Of a DNA stretch of 64,000 nt, positions 28,077-37,920 are shown one piece after another. The stretch spans positions 620,001-684,000 of the forward strand of contig OZ025798.1 in assembly GCA_964019425.1 (NCBI GenBank), in the 5' to 3' direction. A program made the translations under genes and the position numbers. Under the pieces are notes generated by a model, which was not told the origin of the DNA, did no database searches, and saw only the letters and a list, made by a program, of their open reading frames with translations. The stretch is from Flectonema sp. DT1601 (taxonomy: Eukaryota > Euglenozoa > Diplonemea > Diplonemida > Diplonemidae). Position 1 is the first letter of the stretch. Each line of letters begins with the position of its first letter.

Positions 28077-29025
28077 CTACAGTCTCACTCCTTCAAATGC
28101 AGGGTCTATTGGGTTGTTTACGTTTCCTGCGTAAACAGTATGCATGAAATCAAGAAATTGGACTCCTTCATCAGACCTCTTTTTCATCACAACGGCACCG
28201 ATCACAGCTGCACAAGCGAACAGCACACCGAGTGCAACTAAAAGCCAGATCCACCAGTTGTCAGTGCAGCTGTCATCCGGATCCCCCGTCCCGGCTCCCA
28301 GTTCCGGTGATATCGTCTGATAACCACCCGCAGGTGCGTCGGTACCCGGAACGGGAGTAGCAGTACTTCCAAGTGGTGCCATGGTGGTAGGAACAGGTGT
28401 TTTAGCCGCTGGTACTGCGGTTCCTGGAACAGGAGTAGAGGTACTTCCAGGTGGTGACATAGTTGTGAGGGAAGGTTCGTTAGTTGGCTTCACAACAGCT
28501 ACTGGTACTGCGGTGCCCGGAACAGGGGTGGCGGTACTTCCAGGTGGTGACATAGTTGTGAGGGAAGGTTCGCTAGTTGGCTTCACAACAGCTACTGGTA
28601 CTGCGGTGCCCGGAACAGGGGTGGCGGTACTTCCAGGTGGTGACATAGTTGTAAAGGCAGGTTCGCTGGTGACTTCACAACAGGTGCTGGCGGTGCCCGG
28701 AACAGGGGTGGCGGAACTTCCAGGAGGTGACATCGTTGTGAGGGCAGGTGCACTAGTTGGCTTCATAACAGCAGGTGCTGCGATTCCCGAACAGGGGTGG
28801 CAGTACTTCCAGCAGGTGCCATCATTGTGAGAGCAGGTGCGCTAGTTGGCTTCACAACAGCTGGTGCTGCGGTAGGCATAGCTGTGGTTGGTACAGATGT
28901 TGTTGGCACAGCGGTGTCTGGCACAGCGGTGTCTGGCACAGCGGTGTCTGGCACAGCGGTGTCTGGCACAGATGTTGGCATAGCTGTGGTTGGCACAGAT
29001 GTTGTTGGCACAGAGGTGTCTGGCA
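28077..29025 (-). pseudogene. Truncated CAP-family gene 4 (stalk, helix and tail only)
   Basis: The 3' end of a fourth copy. The tail, membrane helix and about six stalk units match genes 1-3, as does the downstream flank. The signal sequence and every CAP domain are missing, because homology stops abruptly at about 29,025. Within the stalk, one unit is garbled by small deletions near 28,670-28,690, and a single-base loss near 28,790 shifts the frame between the KPTS and VPTT parts. The tail keeps its reading frame but has VYAGNV in place of VDAGNE. It marks the right end of the array and is probably not functional. Confidence 0.85.
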
Positions 29026-29546
29026 CCAAACTTCATACCAACTTCCACAATGCTATATTCAATAGATATGAAATAATAGCACGTGGTGCTCGTCGTCCAC
29101 CAGACCACGAAGCAGAAAGAACCAAAGCTCTCGAAGTCTTTAAAGTTACGCACCAAAAAAGTTTAGAAATGGGCCGCAAACACAGAAAGATTAGAGAGCC
29201 GTTAAAATTAAACTCGGATGATAATGGAGTAATCTATGCTCTTGTCGACGAGAAAGGTTCTGTGAGATATGTCGGTCAAACCTCCAATTCGGCTGCACAA
29301 AGAGAATTATCTCACAGGTATTCAAGACGCTCGAAAAAAACGACGATAGCTAAGCTGATAAAGAAAAGGGACAGTCCCTTATTCGCCGCTGCATTAGAAA
29401 AGGTGAATTTAAGCGATAGCTTAGTTAAAGAAGTGTTTCACACCGCAGCGCATCCCGCCGAAGCATTTTGGATTAACCACAAATTGAGGCGATCGGCAGG
29501 GTGGAGGTGTTCACGATTTTTCACGATTTTTCACTTAATTTTTTGA
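29026..29546 (+). CDS. GIY-YIG-like nuclease domain fragment
   Basis: A plus-strand frame that continues without a stop from the antisense of the truncated CAP stalk. The part of its own begins near 29,026; the first internal ATG of this part is at 29,169. It reads VIYALVDEKGSVRYVGQTSN, the GIY-YIG core with the two tripeptides (VIY and YVG) at the usual spacing. An Arg/His-rich segment and AEAFWI follow, where the Glu sits as the catalytic Glu does in the family. The frame ends as it runs into the 10-bp minisatellite, so both ends are unnatural. It is probably a fragment of a mobile-element or repair nuclease. The core match is good but short, and the subfamily is unknown. Confidence 0.5.
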
Positions 29547-29570
29547 TGCTTTCTGGTAGTGAAATCCCGT

Positions 29571-29710
29571 GAAAATGTGTGAAAATGTGTGAAAATGTGT
29601 GAAAATGTGTGAAAATGTGTGAAAATGTGTGAAAATGTGTGAAAATGTGTGAAAATGTGTGAAAATGTGTGAAAATGTGTGAAAATGTGTGAAAATGTGT
29701 GAAAATGTGT
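29571..29710 (+). repeat. 10-bp minisatellite, block 1 (14 copies)
   Basis: Fourteen perfect head-to-tail copies of gaaaatgtgt. The block is preceded by a run of cacgatttttca units and gtagtgaaatcccgt. Confidence 0.95.
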
Positions 29711-29839
29711 GAATGAGGCGATCGGCAGGGTGGAGGTGTTCACGATTTTTCACTTTGCTACACGAAAATTCACGATTTTTCACGATTTTTCACGATTTTT
29801 CACTTAATTTTTTGCTGCTTTCTGGTAGTGAAATCCCGT

Positions 29840-29920
29840 GAAAATGTGTGAAAATGTGTGAAAATGTGTGAAAATGTGTGAAAATGTGTGAAAATGTGTG
29901 AAAATGTGTGAAAATGTGTG
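29840..29920 (+). repeat. 10-bp minisatellite, block 2 (8 copies)
   Basis: Eight copies of the same unit. The block and its lead-in (gaggcgatcggcagggtgga at 29,486 and again at 29,715) form a duplication of about 230 bp, with different copy number in each half. Confidence 0.95.
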
Positions 29921-29950
29921 AATTCTAGTGAAAAAAGTGAGTGATATCCA

Positions 29951-30140
29951 GATGGTACCGTTGGTGCTGGTGTGCTGTGCGATGTCAAACTTGTTCAGTT
30001 TGCCATACGTCATGTCACTTTGACAACTAAATGGGCATCGCTTGTGCCCAGTGACCCATCACCCTTCCTGACCATCGCTTGTGGTGAGGTTCCGGACTTT
30101 GGACCGGCGCATCGCGTGTGCGGTGGGTTTAATCACTGAG
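29951..30140 (+). other. Short open frame of about 62 codons, possible exon or gene remnant
   Basis: A stop-free stretch reads YPDGTVGAGVLCDVKLVQF and ends PAHRVCGGFNH. Composition looks protein-like and GC is higher than in the flanks, but there is no start codon in context and no recognised family. Confidence 0.2.
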
Positions 30141-30881
30141 GGGCTCATTCTCGTTCATTGCCTCCTCTTTTCGCTGAGCAGTTTTTTCTTGTGCAACTTT
30201 CCTGGCAGCAGCATTTTCTGCTGCTTTCGCTGCTTTCGCTTGGGTCAGTGTGGCGGACTGCTGGGGCACCGGGAGGGAGAGGGGGTCACGCAACTTTTGC
30301 TTTGTGGGGAGCTCCAGCGCAAAGCATTCAACAACAGAGAAAATGAATGCCCCGCGCTGGGACTTGGTTGGGGGGTTAGGTAGGGATGGTGCGTCCACCG
30401 GGATGATGCTGGCATCAGGCTTGGTGAGCATGGGGTCATCGGGGACATCGCTCTTCAGCTTAGAGACCTGAATGTGGTTCACATGGGAGAGGGCGTGGTT
30501 GACCTGCCTATTGACTTTCAGCAGGCGGGCGTGGTGAGGGGAGACTGTGTCACCGCAATAGCAGCAACGAAAAATGCCCTTTCCCCCCAAGGGTTCCAGC
30601 ATGTAGAACCATCTACCTGGAAGCTCGGTATCGAGCAATGCAAAAATCTTTTCCCAATAATCGAGGTGACAGTGGCCTGATCTTCTGGCCTGGCTGTCCT
30701 GAACTTTCTGCCGGTTAATCTTTTTGAAATGTTCTGTTGTGTTACCCTCAACAAGAAAACACAATGAAGCAGTTGAACGTGTGTCCTCTAACCAGGACAA
30801 CGCCCCTGCCAAGGCACCTGTAAAATCAACCCCCCTCTCAATGAGACACATCTGTGTCTCATTGTCCGGTTTGCGTGTCAC
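30129..30881 (-). CDS. Hypothetical protein with a Cys/His cluster, probably 5'-truncated
   Basis: An open frame of 250 codons with no ATG at its edge; a stop lies directly upstream, and the first internal Met is residue 11. The middle has CCYCGDTVSPHH, then several His (VNHALSHVNHIQ), which could coordinate zinc. The C-terminus is Ala/Lys/Glu-rich (AKAAKAAENAAARKVAQEK) and likely helical. GC content and codon use are far from the surrounding satellite, which begins only about 10 bp beyond it. It may be part of a mobile element or of a host gene cut by the satellite. I do not recognise the family. Confidence 0.45.
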   Translation of the reverse strand: MTRKPDNETQMCLIERGVDFTGALAGALSWLEDTRSTASLCFLVEGNTTEHFKKINRQKVQDSQARRSGHCHLDYWEKIFALLDTELPGRWFYMLEPLGGKGIFRCCYCGDTVSPHHARLLKVNRQVNHALSHVNHIQVSKLKSDVPDDPMLTKPDASIIPVDAPSLPNPPTKSQRGAFIFSVVECFALELPTKQKLRDPLSLPVPQQSATLTQAKAAKAAENAAARKVAQEKTAQRKEEAMNENEPLSD

Positions 30882-30889
30882 CTCTTAAT

Positions 30890-31558
30890 ATTTTTTTTAT
30901 TTTGAAAAAAAAAAACAATCAGTTTAGCGTCTTGACCAGGACGGAAAATAGAAAGTAATCGACATAGTCGATCGATAAAAAAAAAACAATGATAACATTG
31001 TTTATTCTTTTTTTTTATTTTAAATTCTTTTTATTTATTTTTTAAAGAAAAAAAAACGGAAAATAGAAATTAGTCGACAAAGTCGAACGATAAAAAAAAA
31101 CAATGATAACATTGTTTATTCTTTTTTTTTGTATTTTTTTATATTCTTTTTTTATTAATTTTGAAAAAAAAACAATCAGTTTAGCGTCTTGACCAGGACG
31201 GAAAATAGAAAGTGATCGACATAGTCGATCGATAAAAAAACAATGATAACATTGTTTATTCTTTTTTTTTGTATTTTTTTTATTCTTTTTATTAATTTTG
31301 AGAAAAAAAACAATCAGTTTAGCGTCTTGACCAGGACGGAAAATAGAAAGTGATCGACATAGTCGATCGATAAAAAAACAATGATAACATTGTTTATTCT
31401 TTTTTTTTTTTTTTAAATTCTTTTTATTTATTTTTTAAAGAAAAAAAGGAAAATAGAAATTAGTCGACAAAGTCGAACGATAAAAAAAAAACAATGATAA
31501 CATTGTTTATTCTTTTTTTTTTTTTAAATTCTTTTTATTTATTTTTTAAAGAAAAAAA
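30890..31558 (+). repeat. Satellite block S1
   Basis: First block of the AT-rich satellite. Type A monomers begin acaatcagtttagcgt, contain cgtcttgaccaggacgg, atcgacatagtcgat and aacaatgataacattgtt, and end in T and A runs. Type B monomers lack the first part and have attagtcgacaaagtcgaac instead. A and B alternate, giving a dimer of about 250 bp. Confidence 0.95.
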
Positions 31559-32424
31559 TGGAATGAGTTAAGTTACCAGGTGAGATTTGGACTGTTAGCT
31601 TTTGGCTAAGGCCCTCCCTGAAGAGCAAGAACAAAAAAACTACTCACACCTGAAGAAAACATACACAAAGAACACACTGTAAGCTGTGTGTGTATTTTGT
31701 GTTTGTCACAACAGGAGAGAAAAGAAAGAATGTCAAGGTTGGTCACCTTGCCTATCAACGCACAACATTGGTGGTCTCTACTAGACCCTGAGTGATCCCA
31801 CTGGATCTCTCATCGTTCATAGTACCCTGTGTGAAGTTATAAAATCAAAGGTAAACTATGAACTACAAATGACTTAGCCTGTTATTATAATGCCACAGGC
31901 AGGCCCTGCATTCAGCAACTATCCAGCAGTGCTTGGATGTCCTGATCTTCTTCTAAAAAAAAGAAAGAAAAACAAAACTGTAGCTGGGATCACTCAGGAT
32001 CAACAGACTACCAATGCTACCTGTTGTACTTGCTCACTATGGGGGGTGATGCCAAACACCCAGAAGTACTTAACTACTTTCCTTCTTGCTGCCCAGGAGT
32101 TTCTGACCAGAACTAATAGAAAATAAAAAGTAGATGGGAAATAATAAAAAGTAAAATGGATATAACTGAAGTTAAACAAGACAAATGAGGTAACAGACCA
32201 GAACAGATAGAGAATAAAAATAAAAGATATAGGCAAGAATGATTGTAGTGAAAGATTACAAATAAAAAAAATGCAAGATCAACACATGATCAAGATACAC
32301 CAGCAGCTAACAAACAACATAAAATTGAAGATCAGTTGCCAGAGTATTTCAACCATGGTAGAATACTCGCCCCTCTGGCAGGGATTATCCCAGACTTGTC
32401 CTTTAATCTAGTTGGACACCATGG
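31559..32424 (+). mobile_element. Element X, copy a (truncated TIR element)
   Basis: Matches, in the opposite orientation, the element at 39,982-41,009 from the tip side (aggtgagatttggactgtta) to ggacaccatgg, where it stops at satellite. One terminal repeat and about 150 bp are therefore missing. It contains no convincing gene. A 78-codon frame at 31,890 is kept in copy b only because the copies are almost identical. Confidence 0.7.
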
Positions 32425-32860
32425 ACCATTGTTTATTCTTTTTTTTATTTTAAATTCTTTTTATTTATTTTTAAAGAAAAAAAAGGAAAATAGAAATTAG
32501 TCGACAAAGTCGAGCGATAAAAAAAAAAACAATGATAACATTGTTTATTCTATTTTTTTTTATTTTTTTTTTTCTATTCTTTTTTATTAATTTTGAAAAA
32601 AAAACAATCAGTTTAGCGTCTTGACCAGGACGGAAAATAGAAAGTGATCGACATAGTCGATCGATAAAAAAACAATGATAACATTGTTTATTCTTTTTTT
32701 TGTATTTTTTTTATATTCTTTTTTATTAATTTTGAAAAAAAAACAATCAGTTTAGCGTCTTGACCAGGACGGAAAATAGAAAGTGATCGACATAGTCGAT
32801 CGATAAAAAAACAATGATAATATTGTTTATTCTTTTTTTTATTTTAAATTCTTTTTATTT
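32425..32860 (+). repeat. Satellite block S2
   Basis: Alternating B and A monomers, same orientation. The block is interrupted at 32,861 in the middle of a tttatttattttt run by a TIR element. Confidence 0.95.
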
Positions 32861-32983
32861 AGGGAAAACCTACAGATCCACCCCCAGGTTTGGAGAAACG
32901 TATACTACGGTCACGGCCTTGTGTAGCTTTTTTGACCTTTTTTCCAAATCGACAGCCCTCTATTCTGGGCGAAATTTTTTTCA

Positions 32984-33059
32984 AATCCGTGATAGCGCAG
33001 TGGTGTTGGTGCCGGACTGAAGCCCTGGAGGTAGGGGGTTCGAGTCCCTCGGGGGGATT
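32984..33059 (+). tRNA. tRNA-like sequence, Phe(GAA)-like
   Basis: 76 nt with A box tagcgcagtgg and B box ggttcgagtccc. The T stem pairs throughout when the G-T pair is counted, the acceptor stem pairs at AATCC/GGATT plus one wobble, and the anticodon stem pairs at four of five. The loop CTGAAGC would give anticodon GAA. A T-run follows at once, as for a Pol III terminator. It is the best formed of the tRNA-like sequences here and might be transcribed; whether it is charged is unknown. Confidence 0.5.
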
Positions 33060-33337
33060 TTTTTTTTTTCCGGAATTTTTTTTCTGGGCATCTGTTCGTC
33101 TCGCTGTTACTCAATTTTTTTTAAGGCTTTGTTAACTTTTAAATACTACCAACGTGGTGCAGCGTAGCAACGCAATGATGCCCTCAAGGTTTGTTATTTG
33201 CCAAATCATCGTTAGGGTTAAGCGTAATTAAGGTAAAGAGTATGCTGACAGGTGAGTGATGACTGCAACCGACAACATGCAAGTTAGTGATTCGAACGGC
33301 CCAATTTTTTCGTTCAGCTTTTGGGGCCTGCAAACCC

Positions 33338-33638
33338 AGCCAAGCGTTCATTGCTTTTTCCTTCAATGTCGGCTCTTCCTAACCTAGACAAGCAGAATTG
33401 TCCAAGGGTTGGATAGTTCACCCACTAACAGGACCGTCGTGAGACAAGTTTTACCTACTGATGGGGAGAGACCCCCTTGGGGCAGTGTAAGTCGACCGCA
33501 ATACGGGGTAGTACGAGAGGAACTCCCGTTTCTAGTCCCTGGTATCTACGGTTCTCCGATCGGAGCCGTGATGCTACACAACACATCCGCAGTGACTGTG
33601 CTTGACTATGTTAGCCTTTGAAGTAAGCCAGACTGGAT
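33338..33638 (+). rRNA. Fragment of nuclear large-subunit rRNA (3' domains)
   Basis: Recognisable 28S landmarks occur in order: ccaagcgttcattg, atgtcggctcttcct, gttcacccactaa, accgtcgtgagaca, cctactgatg, the sarcin-ricin loop agtacgagaggaac (33510-33523), and a diverged gcctttgaagtaagccaga near the 3' end. Some conserved stretches are missing (for example the part before accgtcgtgagac), so this is a decayed or shortened copy carried inside TIR element 1. Confidence 0.85.
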
Positions 33639-34106
33639 CACTTAGTCACCACTGGTGGTTACTTTTTGATCGTGTTAGGGCTTGCGTCCAAAAGATTACA
33701 ACAATAAGAATGTTTTTTTATGAACATTACAATTAAGTAACTACATCAATAGTTGACTAACTTACTTCTACACCATGATGAGAGAATAGAGGTTAACAGG
33801 ACGATGGATTACTCTCTTATGTTAAAGTTAAGTTTAACTTTACTTAAGGAAGAATTGCGCGATGAATTTGATGCAGGGTCTTTGTAAGGTACCAATGAGG
33901 TTCTGGTGTAAGACTTTCAAACGATGTTGTTAGTCAGCAACCTGCACTAAGCAATGTCTCAGAGCGACGAGTGTCCGAACGTGACAGAACGAATCAGCAG
34001 TACGGATACGACGCACGACGTCAGCGGCGGCGTTCCTGACCGAACGGCCAGTGCAGACAGTGTACCTGTTGGTCACTGGGGGAAAAAAAAAAAAAAAAAA
34101 AAAAAA

Positions 34107-34177
34107 GACCCGACAGGGGTTCGAACCGCAGCCTAGCGAATGCAAGTCTGGAATCATACCACTCGACAATTTGTGTC
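34107..34177 (-). tRNA. Degenerate tRNA-like sequence
   Basis: 71 nt on the minus strand. It has A-box-like ttgtcgagtgg, a perfect B box ggttcgaacccc, acceptor arms GACACAA/TCGGGTC pairing at five of seven, and a long T-run after the 3' end. The anticodon stem no longer pairs. The loop would be CTTGCAT. Probably a pseudogene. Confidence 0.45.
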
Positions 34178-34296
34178 GTCTTCGATTTTGCGGATTTAAA
34201 CACATATCCAGGGGTCAAAAAAGTTACACAAGGCCGTGACCGTAGTGTACGTTTCCCCAAACCTGGGGGTGGATCTGTAGGTTTTCCCTTTTATTT

Positions 34297-35433
34297 ATTT
34301 TTAAAGATTGATTTCTTTTTTTTTTTTTCTTTTTATAGGAGTTAAGATCACTTTCAGGAGACAACACATAAACGAGAGCAGCAAGCAGAGTTGACACTAT
34401 CAATTCAAATTTGAAATACCGGGAATTTATTTACAAGGAGGTATCTCAAGTGACTTGGTATCTCTAGCGTGTCGGTATCTCTGGAGTGCTGGTATCTCGT
34501 ATGTGCGTTGGTATCTCATGAGTGATGGTATCTCTTGTGCATTAGAGAAACGAAAAAGAATGTCATGACCATGACGGAAGAATTGAGGAATTGAGTTAAC
34601 ATGTTCAATTTAACTTATTTAAACTTTTTTTTTTTTTTAACAGACCGTAACTATTTGAAAATAAAATGTAGATGGGAAACAGTGAAAAGTAAAATGGATG
34701 ATAAAATTAAATGAGAAATATGACATAACAGACCAGATAGAGAGTATTAAAAGGTTAGTTAAAATTAAGACCGATTAGTCAGTTTAAGGTCTTGACTAGG
34801 ACCAACAAAAAAAAAAAATAAATAAATAAATAGATAAATAAATAACGATCAAGCTGAGCTGATCTTGTTTTTATTAAAATAAGGGGAGCGGGAGGGATGG
34901 AAGGAATAAAGGAAAAAAAAAGAAAAGGTCGATCAATTGGATCTGAACGTCGAGAAGAAGAAGACAATTATATTAAAGGTCGATCGGCATAGCCGATCGT
35001 TGAGAAAAATAAACAGATATAAATACAATCAGTTTAAATTTAAAAAAAAAAAAAAAAAAAAAAGATTAACGATCAAGCTGAGCTGATCTTGTTTTTATTA
35101 AAATAAGGGGAGCGGGAGGGATGGAAAGAATAAAGGAAAAAAAAAAAAAAAAAAAAAGTCGATCAATTGGATCTGATCGTCGAGAAGAAGAAAACAATTA
35201 TTTAAAAAAAATGATCGGTATAGCCGATCGTTGAGAAAAGAACAGATATAAATACAATCGGTTTTGGTGATCGACGAGTGGAGCGATCACTTGACAAGAA
35301 GGAAAAAAGAAAGGACCGATTAATTGGGGCTTTGGTTGTATTCCCAAGGCATGATTTTTTTTTTTTTTTTTTTTATTCATTTACATTATTTTTTTTTTTT
35401 TTTAAATTAATAATCACATTTTGTTCAAAAATA
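34297..35433 (+). repeat. Repeat Z, copy 1 (with a diverged satellite)
   Basis: A composite repeat found again at 56,540-57,690. It opens with aggagttaagatcactttca, contains six ggtatctc boxes about 21 bp apart (34,440-34,540), then agtcagtttaaggtcttgac and two tandem copies of a 230-bp unit (34,839 and 35,068). The 230-bp unit carries gatcaagctgagctgatc and the perfect palindrome cgatcggc-ata-gccgatcg (34981-34999). No gene. Confidence 0.75.
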
Positions 35434-35695
35434 TTTGAATTTCGATAAAGTGGGAAGTAACGGACTGGGAGCTTTTGGCTCCTGCCCTATTCCCGATGTA
35501 AACTTTCTTTTTATTTTTTTATTTTTTTTAACAGGCCCAAAGGGCGACAATGATGGTTGCTGACCAAGGAATAATATTCAAATGAATTTTCGTTTCAAAG
35601 AAACGAACAGAATTAAGAGAGAGGCAGAGAAAAAAAAAAATAAAAAGAAAGAAAAGAAAAGAAAAAAAAAAATGAAGAGGAAATAATCAAACATG

Positions 35696-35729
<34 letters not shown>

Positions 35730-35850
35730 TAAAAAACGTTGTATGAAAAAGGAAAAAAAAGAAAAAAAAAGACCAGAAAAGGAAAGAGAAAATGAAAAGG
35801 TATAATATTATTGTGGGGATATGAGGGATAGCAGGGAGATGCTCTTTTTT
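35434..35850 (+). repeat. Repeat Y, copy 1
   Basis: Interspersed 0.4-kb unit running from gaatttcgataaagtgggaa to gggatagcagggagatgctc, followed by a long T-run. It contains ctgggagcttttggctcctg and ttcgtttcaaagaaacgaa, a perfect palindrome. Five other copies and a remnant occur in the window. Confidence 0.85.
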
Positions 35851-35985
35851 TTTTTTTTTTTTTTTTTTTCTTATTTATTATTTAAAAAAAGGAAACAATC
35901 AGTTTAGCGTCTCGATTAGGACGGAAAATAGAAATTAATAGACATAGTTGATCGATAGAAAAAAAACAATGATAACATTGTTTAT

Positions 35986-36018
<33 letters not shown>

Positions 36019-36972
36019 CTTTTAATTATTTTAAAGAAAAAACAATCAGTTTAGCGTCTTGACCAGGACGGAAAATAGTAAGTAATCGACATAGTCGATC
36101 GATAAAAAAAAAACAATGATAACATTGTTTATTCCTTTTTTTTTTTTTTTATTCTTTTTATTTATTTTTAAAGAAAAAACAATCAGTTTAGCGTCCTGAC
36201 CAGGACGGAAAATAGAAAGTAATCGACATAGTCGATCGATAAAAAAAACAATGATAACATTGTTTATTCTTTTTTTTTTTTTTTTTTAATTCTTTTTATT
36301 TATTTTTAAAAAGAAAAAAAAATGGAAAATAGAAATTAGTCAACAAAGTCGAACGATAAAAAAAAAACAATGATAACATTGTTTATTCTTTTTTTTTTTA
36401 TTTTTTTTATATTCTTTTTTATTAATTTTGAAAAAAAAACAATCAGTTTAGCGTCTTGACCAGGACGGAAAATAGAAAGTAATCGACATAGTCGATCGAT
36501 AAAAAAAACAATGATAACATTGTTTATTCTTTTTTTTTATTTTAAATTCTTTTTATTTATTTTTTAAAGAAAAAAAACGGAAAATAGAAATTAGTCAACA
36601 AAGTCGAACGATAAAAAAAAACAATGATAACATTGTTTATTCTTTTTTTTTTTATTTTTTTTATATTCTTTTTTATTAATTTTGAAAAAAAACAATCAGT
36701 TTAGCGTCTTGACCAGGACGGAAAATAGAAAGTGATCGACATAGTCGATCGATAAAAAAAACAATGATAACATTGTTTATTCTTTTTTTTGTATTTTTTT
36801 ATATTCTTTTTTATTAATTTTGAAAAAAAACAATCAGTTTAGCGTCTTGACCAGGACGGAAAATAGAAAGTGATCGACATAGTCGATCGATAAAAAAAAC
36901 AATGATAACATTGTTTATTCTTTTTTTTTTTTTTTTTTTTTAAATTCTTTTTATTTATTTTTTAAAGAAAAA
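35851..36972 (+). repeat. Satellite block S3
   Basis: A and B monomers, same orientation. The first monomer after repeat Y is the cgtctcgattaggacgg variant. A monomer at 36192-36264 shows the complete set of three inverted repeats, including cgtcctg-ac-caggacg. Confidence 0.95.
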
Positions 36973-37082
36973 AGGGAAAACCCCTAATTCCACAAAAATA
37001 GTTTGCGAAATCGCCAACTCATCACAAAAATTTTAACCGCTCGAAACAACCCAACATGATGGGAAAACTTTCAGAATTTTCG

Positions 37083-37156
37083 GAGCTCCGGTGGTTTACT
37101 GGTTATGACCGCCGAATCATGACCCGGAGGTCTCGGGTTCGAACCCCGTGACATCC
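37083..37156 (+). tRNA. tRNA-like sequence, Met(CAT)-like
   Basis: 74 nt. Acceptor arms GGAGCTC/GACATCC pair at five of seven. It has an A-box-like ggtttactggtt, the loop aatcatgac containing CAT, a good B box gggttcgaacccc, and then a T-rich run. Its 3' half is nearly the same as the tRNA-like piece inside the unrelated TIR element 4. Confidence 0.45.
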
Positions 37157-37499
37157 TTTTTTCTCTTTTTCGTAATGACGGAAAATGTGACCAAAACATA
37201 GTCAAAGGGCGGATTGATCACCCACTGGTCGAGTTGAGACATATTCCCGTTGCAATAAATCACCAAGACCCCTCCCGTGTGATCGATCACTTTAAAATGT
37301 TACTGTACCAGTGAGACTAAGACTAAGACCTCCAACCAAAATTCACCAGACTTCAAGCAGCATTCCAAATTAGGTAATTTTTCAGGCATATTCGAACCAT
37401 CGAAAACAGAAATTCTCACGTTAGTAAAAGCCTGACCTTTAGAAATGTGGCTTAACGATCCTCATCATCGATTTAGGTTTCGTGACTCAGAAGCCTTCG

Positions 37500-37888
37500 T
37501 CAATGTGGCCCTCTATCCGCCGCAGCCAAACTCCCCACCTGACTGGTGTCTCCAAACGAGGGGTCACGAGCCGAAGCCCGTTTGTCGCTGGAATCGGAAA
37601 AGCCACGAGTCCGAAAGGACCCTAACCTCCGAAGAGGCAGCTGCCGTTCCCCCATCATTGGATAAGTAAAGCGACGATAAGAGTAGTGGTATTTCATTGT
37701 TGGTAAACCTCCCACCTATAACTACACCCCCTATGCCACTGCACAAAGTCAGACTAGAGTCAAACTCAACAGGGTCTTCTTTCCCCGCTGACAGTTTCAA
37801 GTCCGTTCCCTTGACTGCTGTTTCGCCAGATAGTAGGTAGGGACAGAAGGAATCTCATTGGTCCATTCATGCGCGTCTTTAATTAGAA

Positions 37889-37920
<32 letters not shown>

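Larger units (their letters stand above)
32861..34289. mobile_element. TIR element 1 with inward tRNA-like genes and an LSU rRNA fragment
   Basis: Inverted repeats of 77 bp (32861-32937 and 34213-34289) begin agggaaaacctacagatcca and differ at three positions. The element is flanked by a 7-bp duplication tttattt (32854-32860 and 34290-34296), and removing element plus one copy restores the satellite sequence. Just inside each end lies a tRNA-like sequence followed by a T-run, both pointing inward. The middle holds a 300-bp piece of large-subunit rRNA. No transposase is visible, so it is non-autonomous. Superfamily is not certain from 7-bp duplications alone. Confidence 0.8.

Noticed and set aside
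29571-29920. Telomeric repeat
   Set aside because: The unit gaaaatgtgt does not resemble known telomere repeats and lies internally between other sequences.
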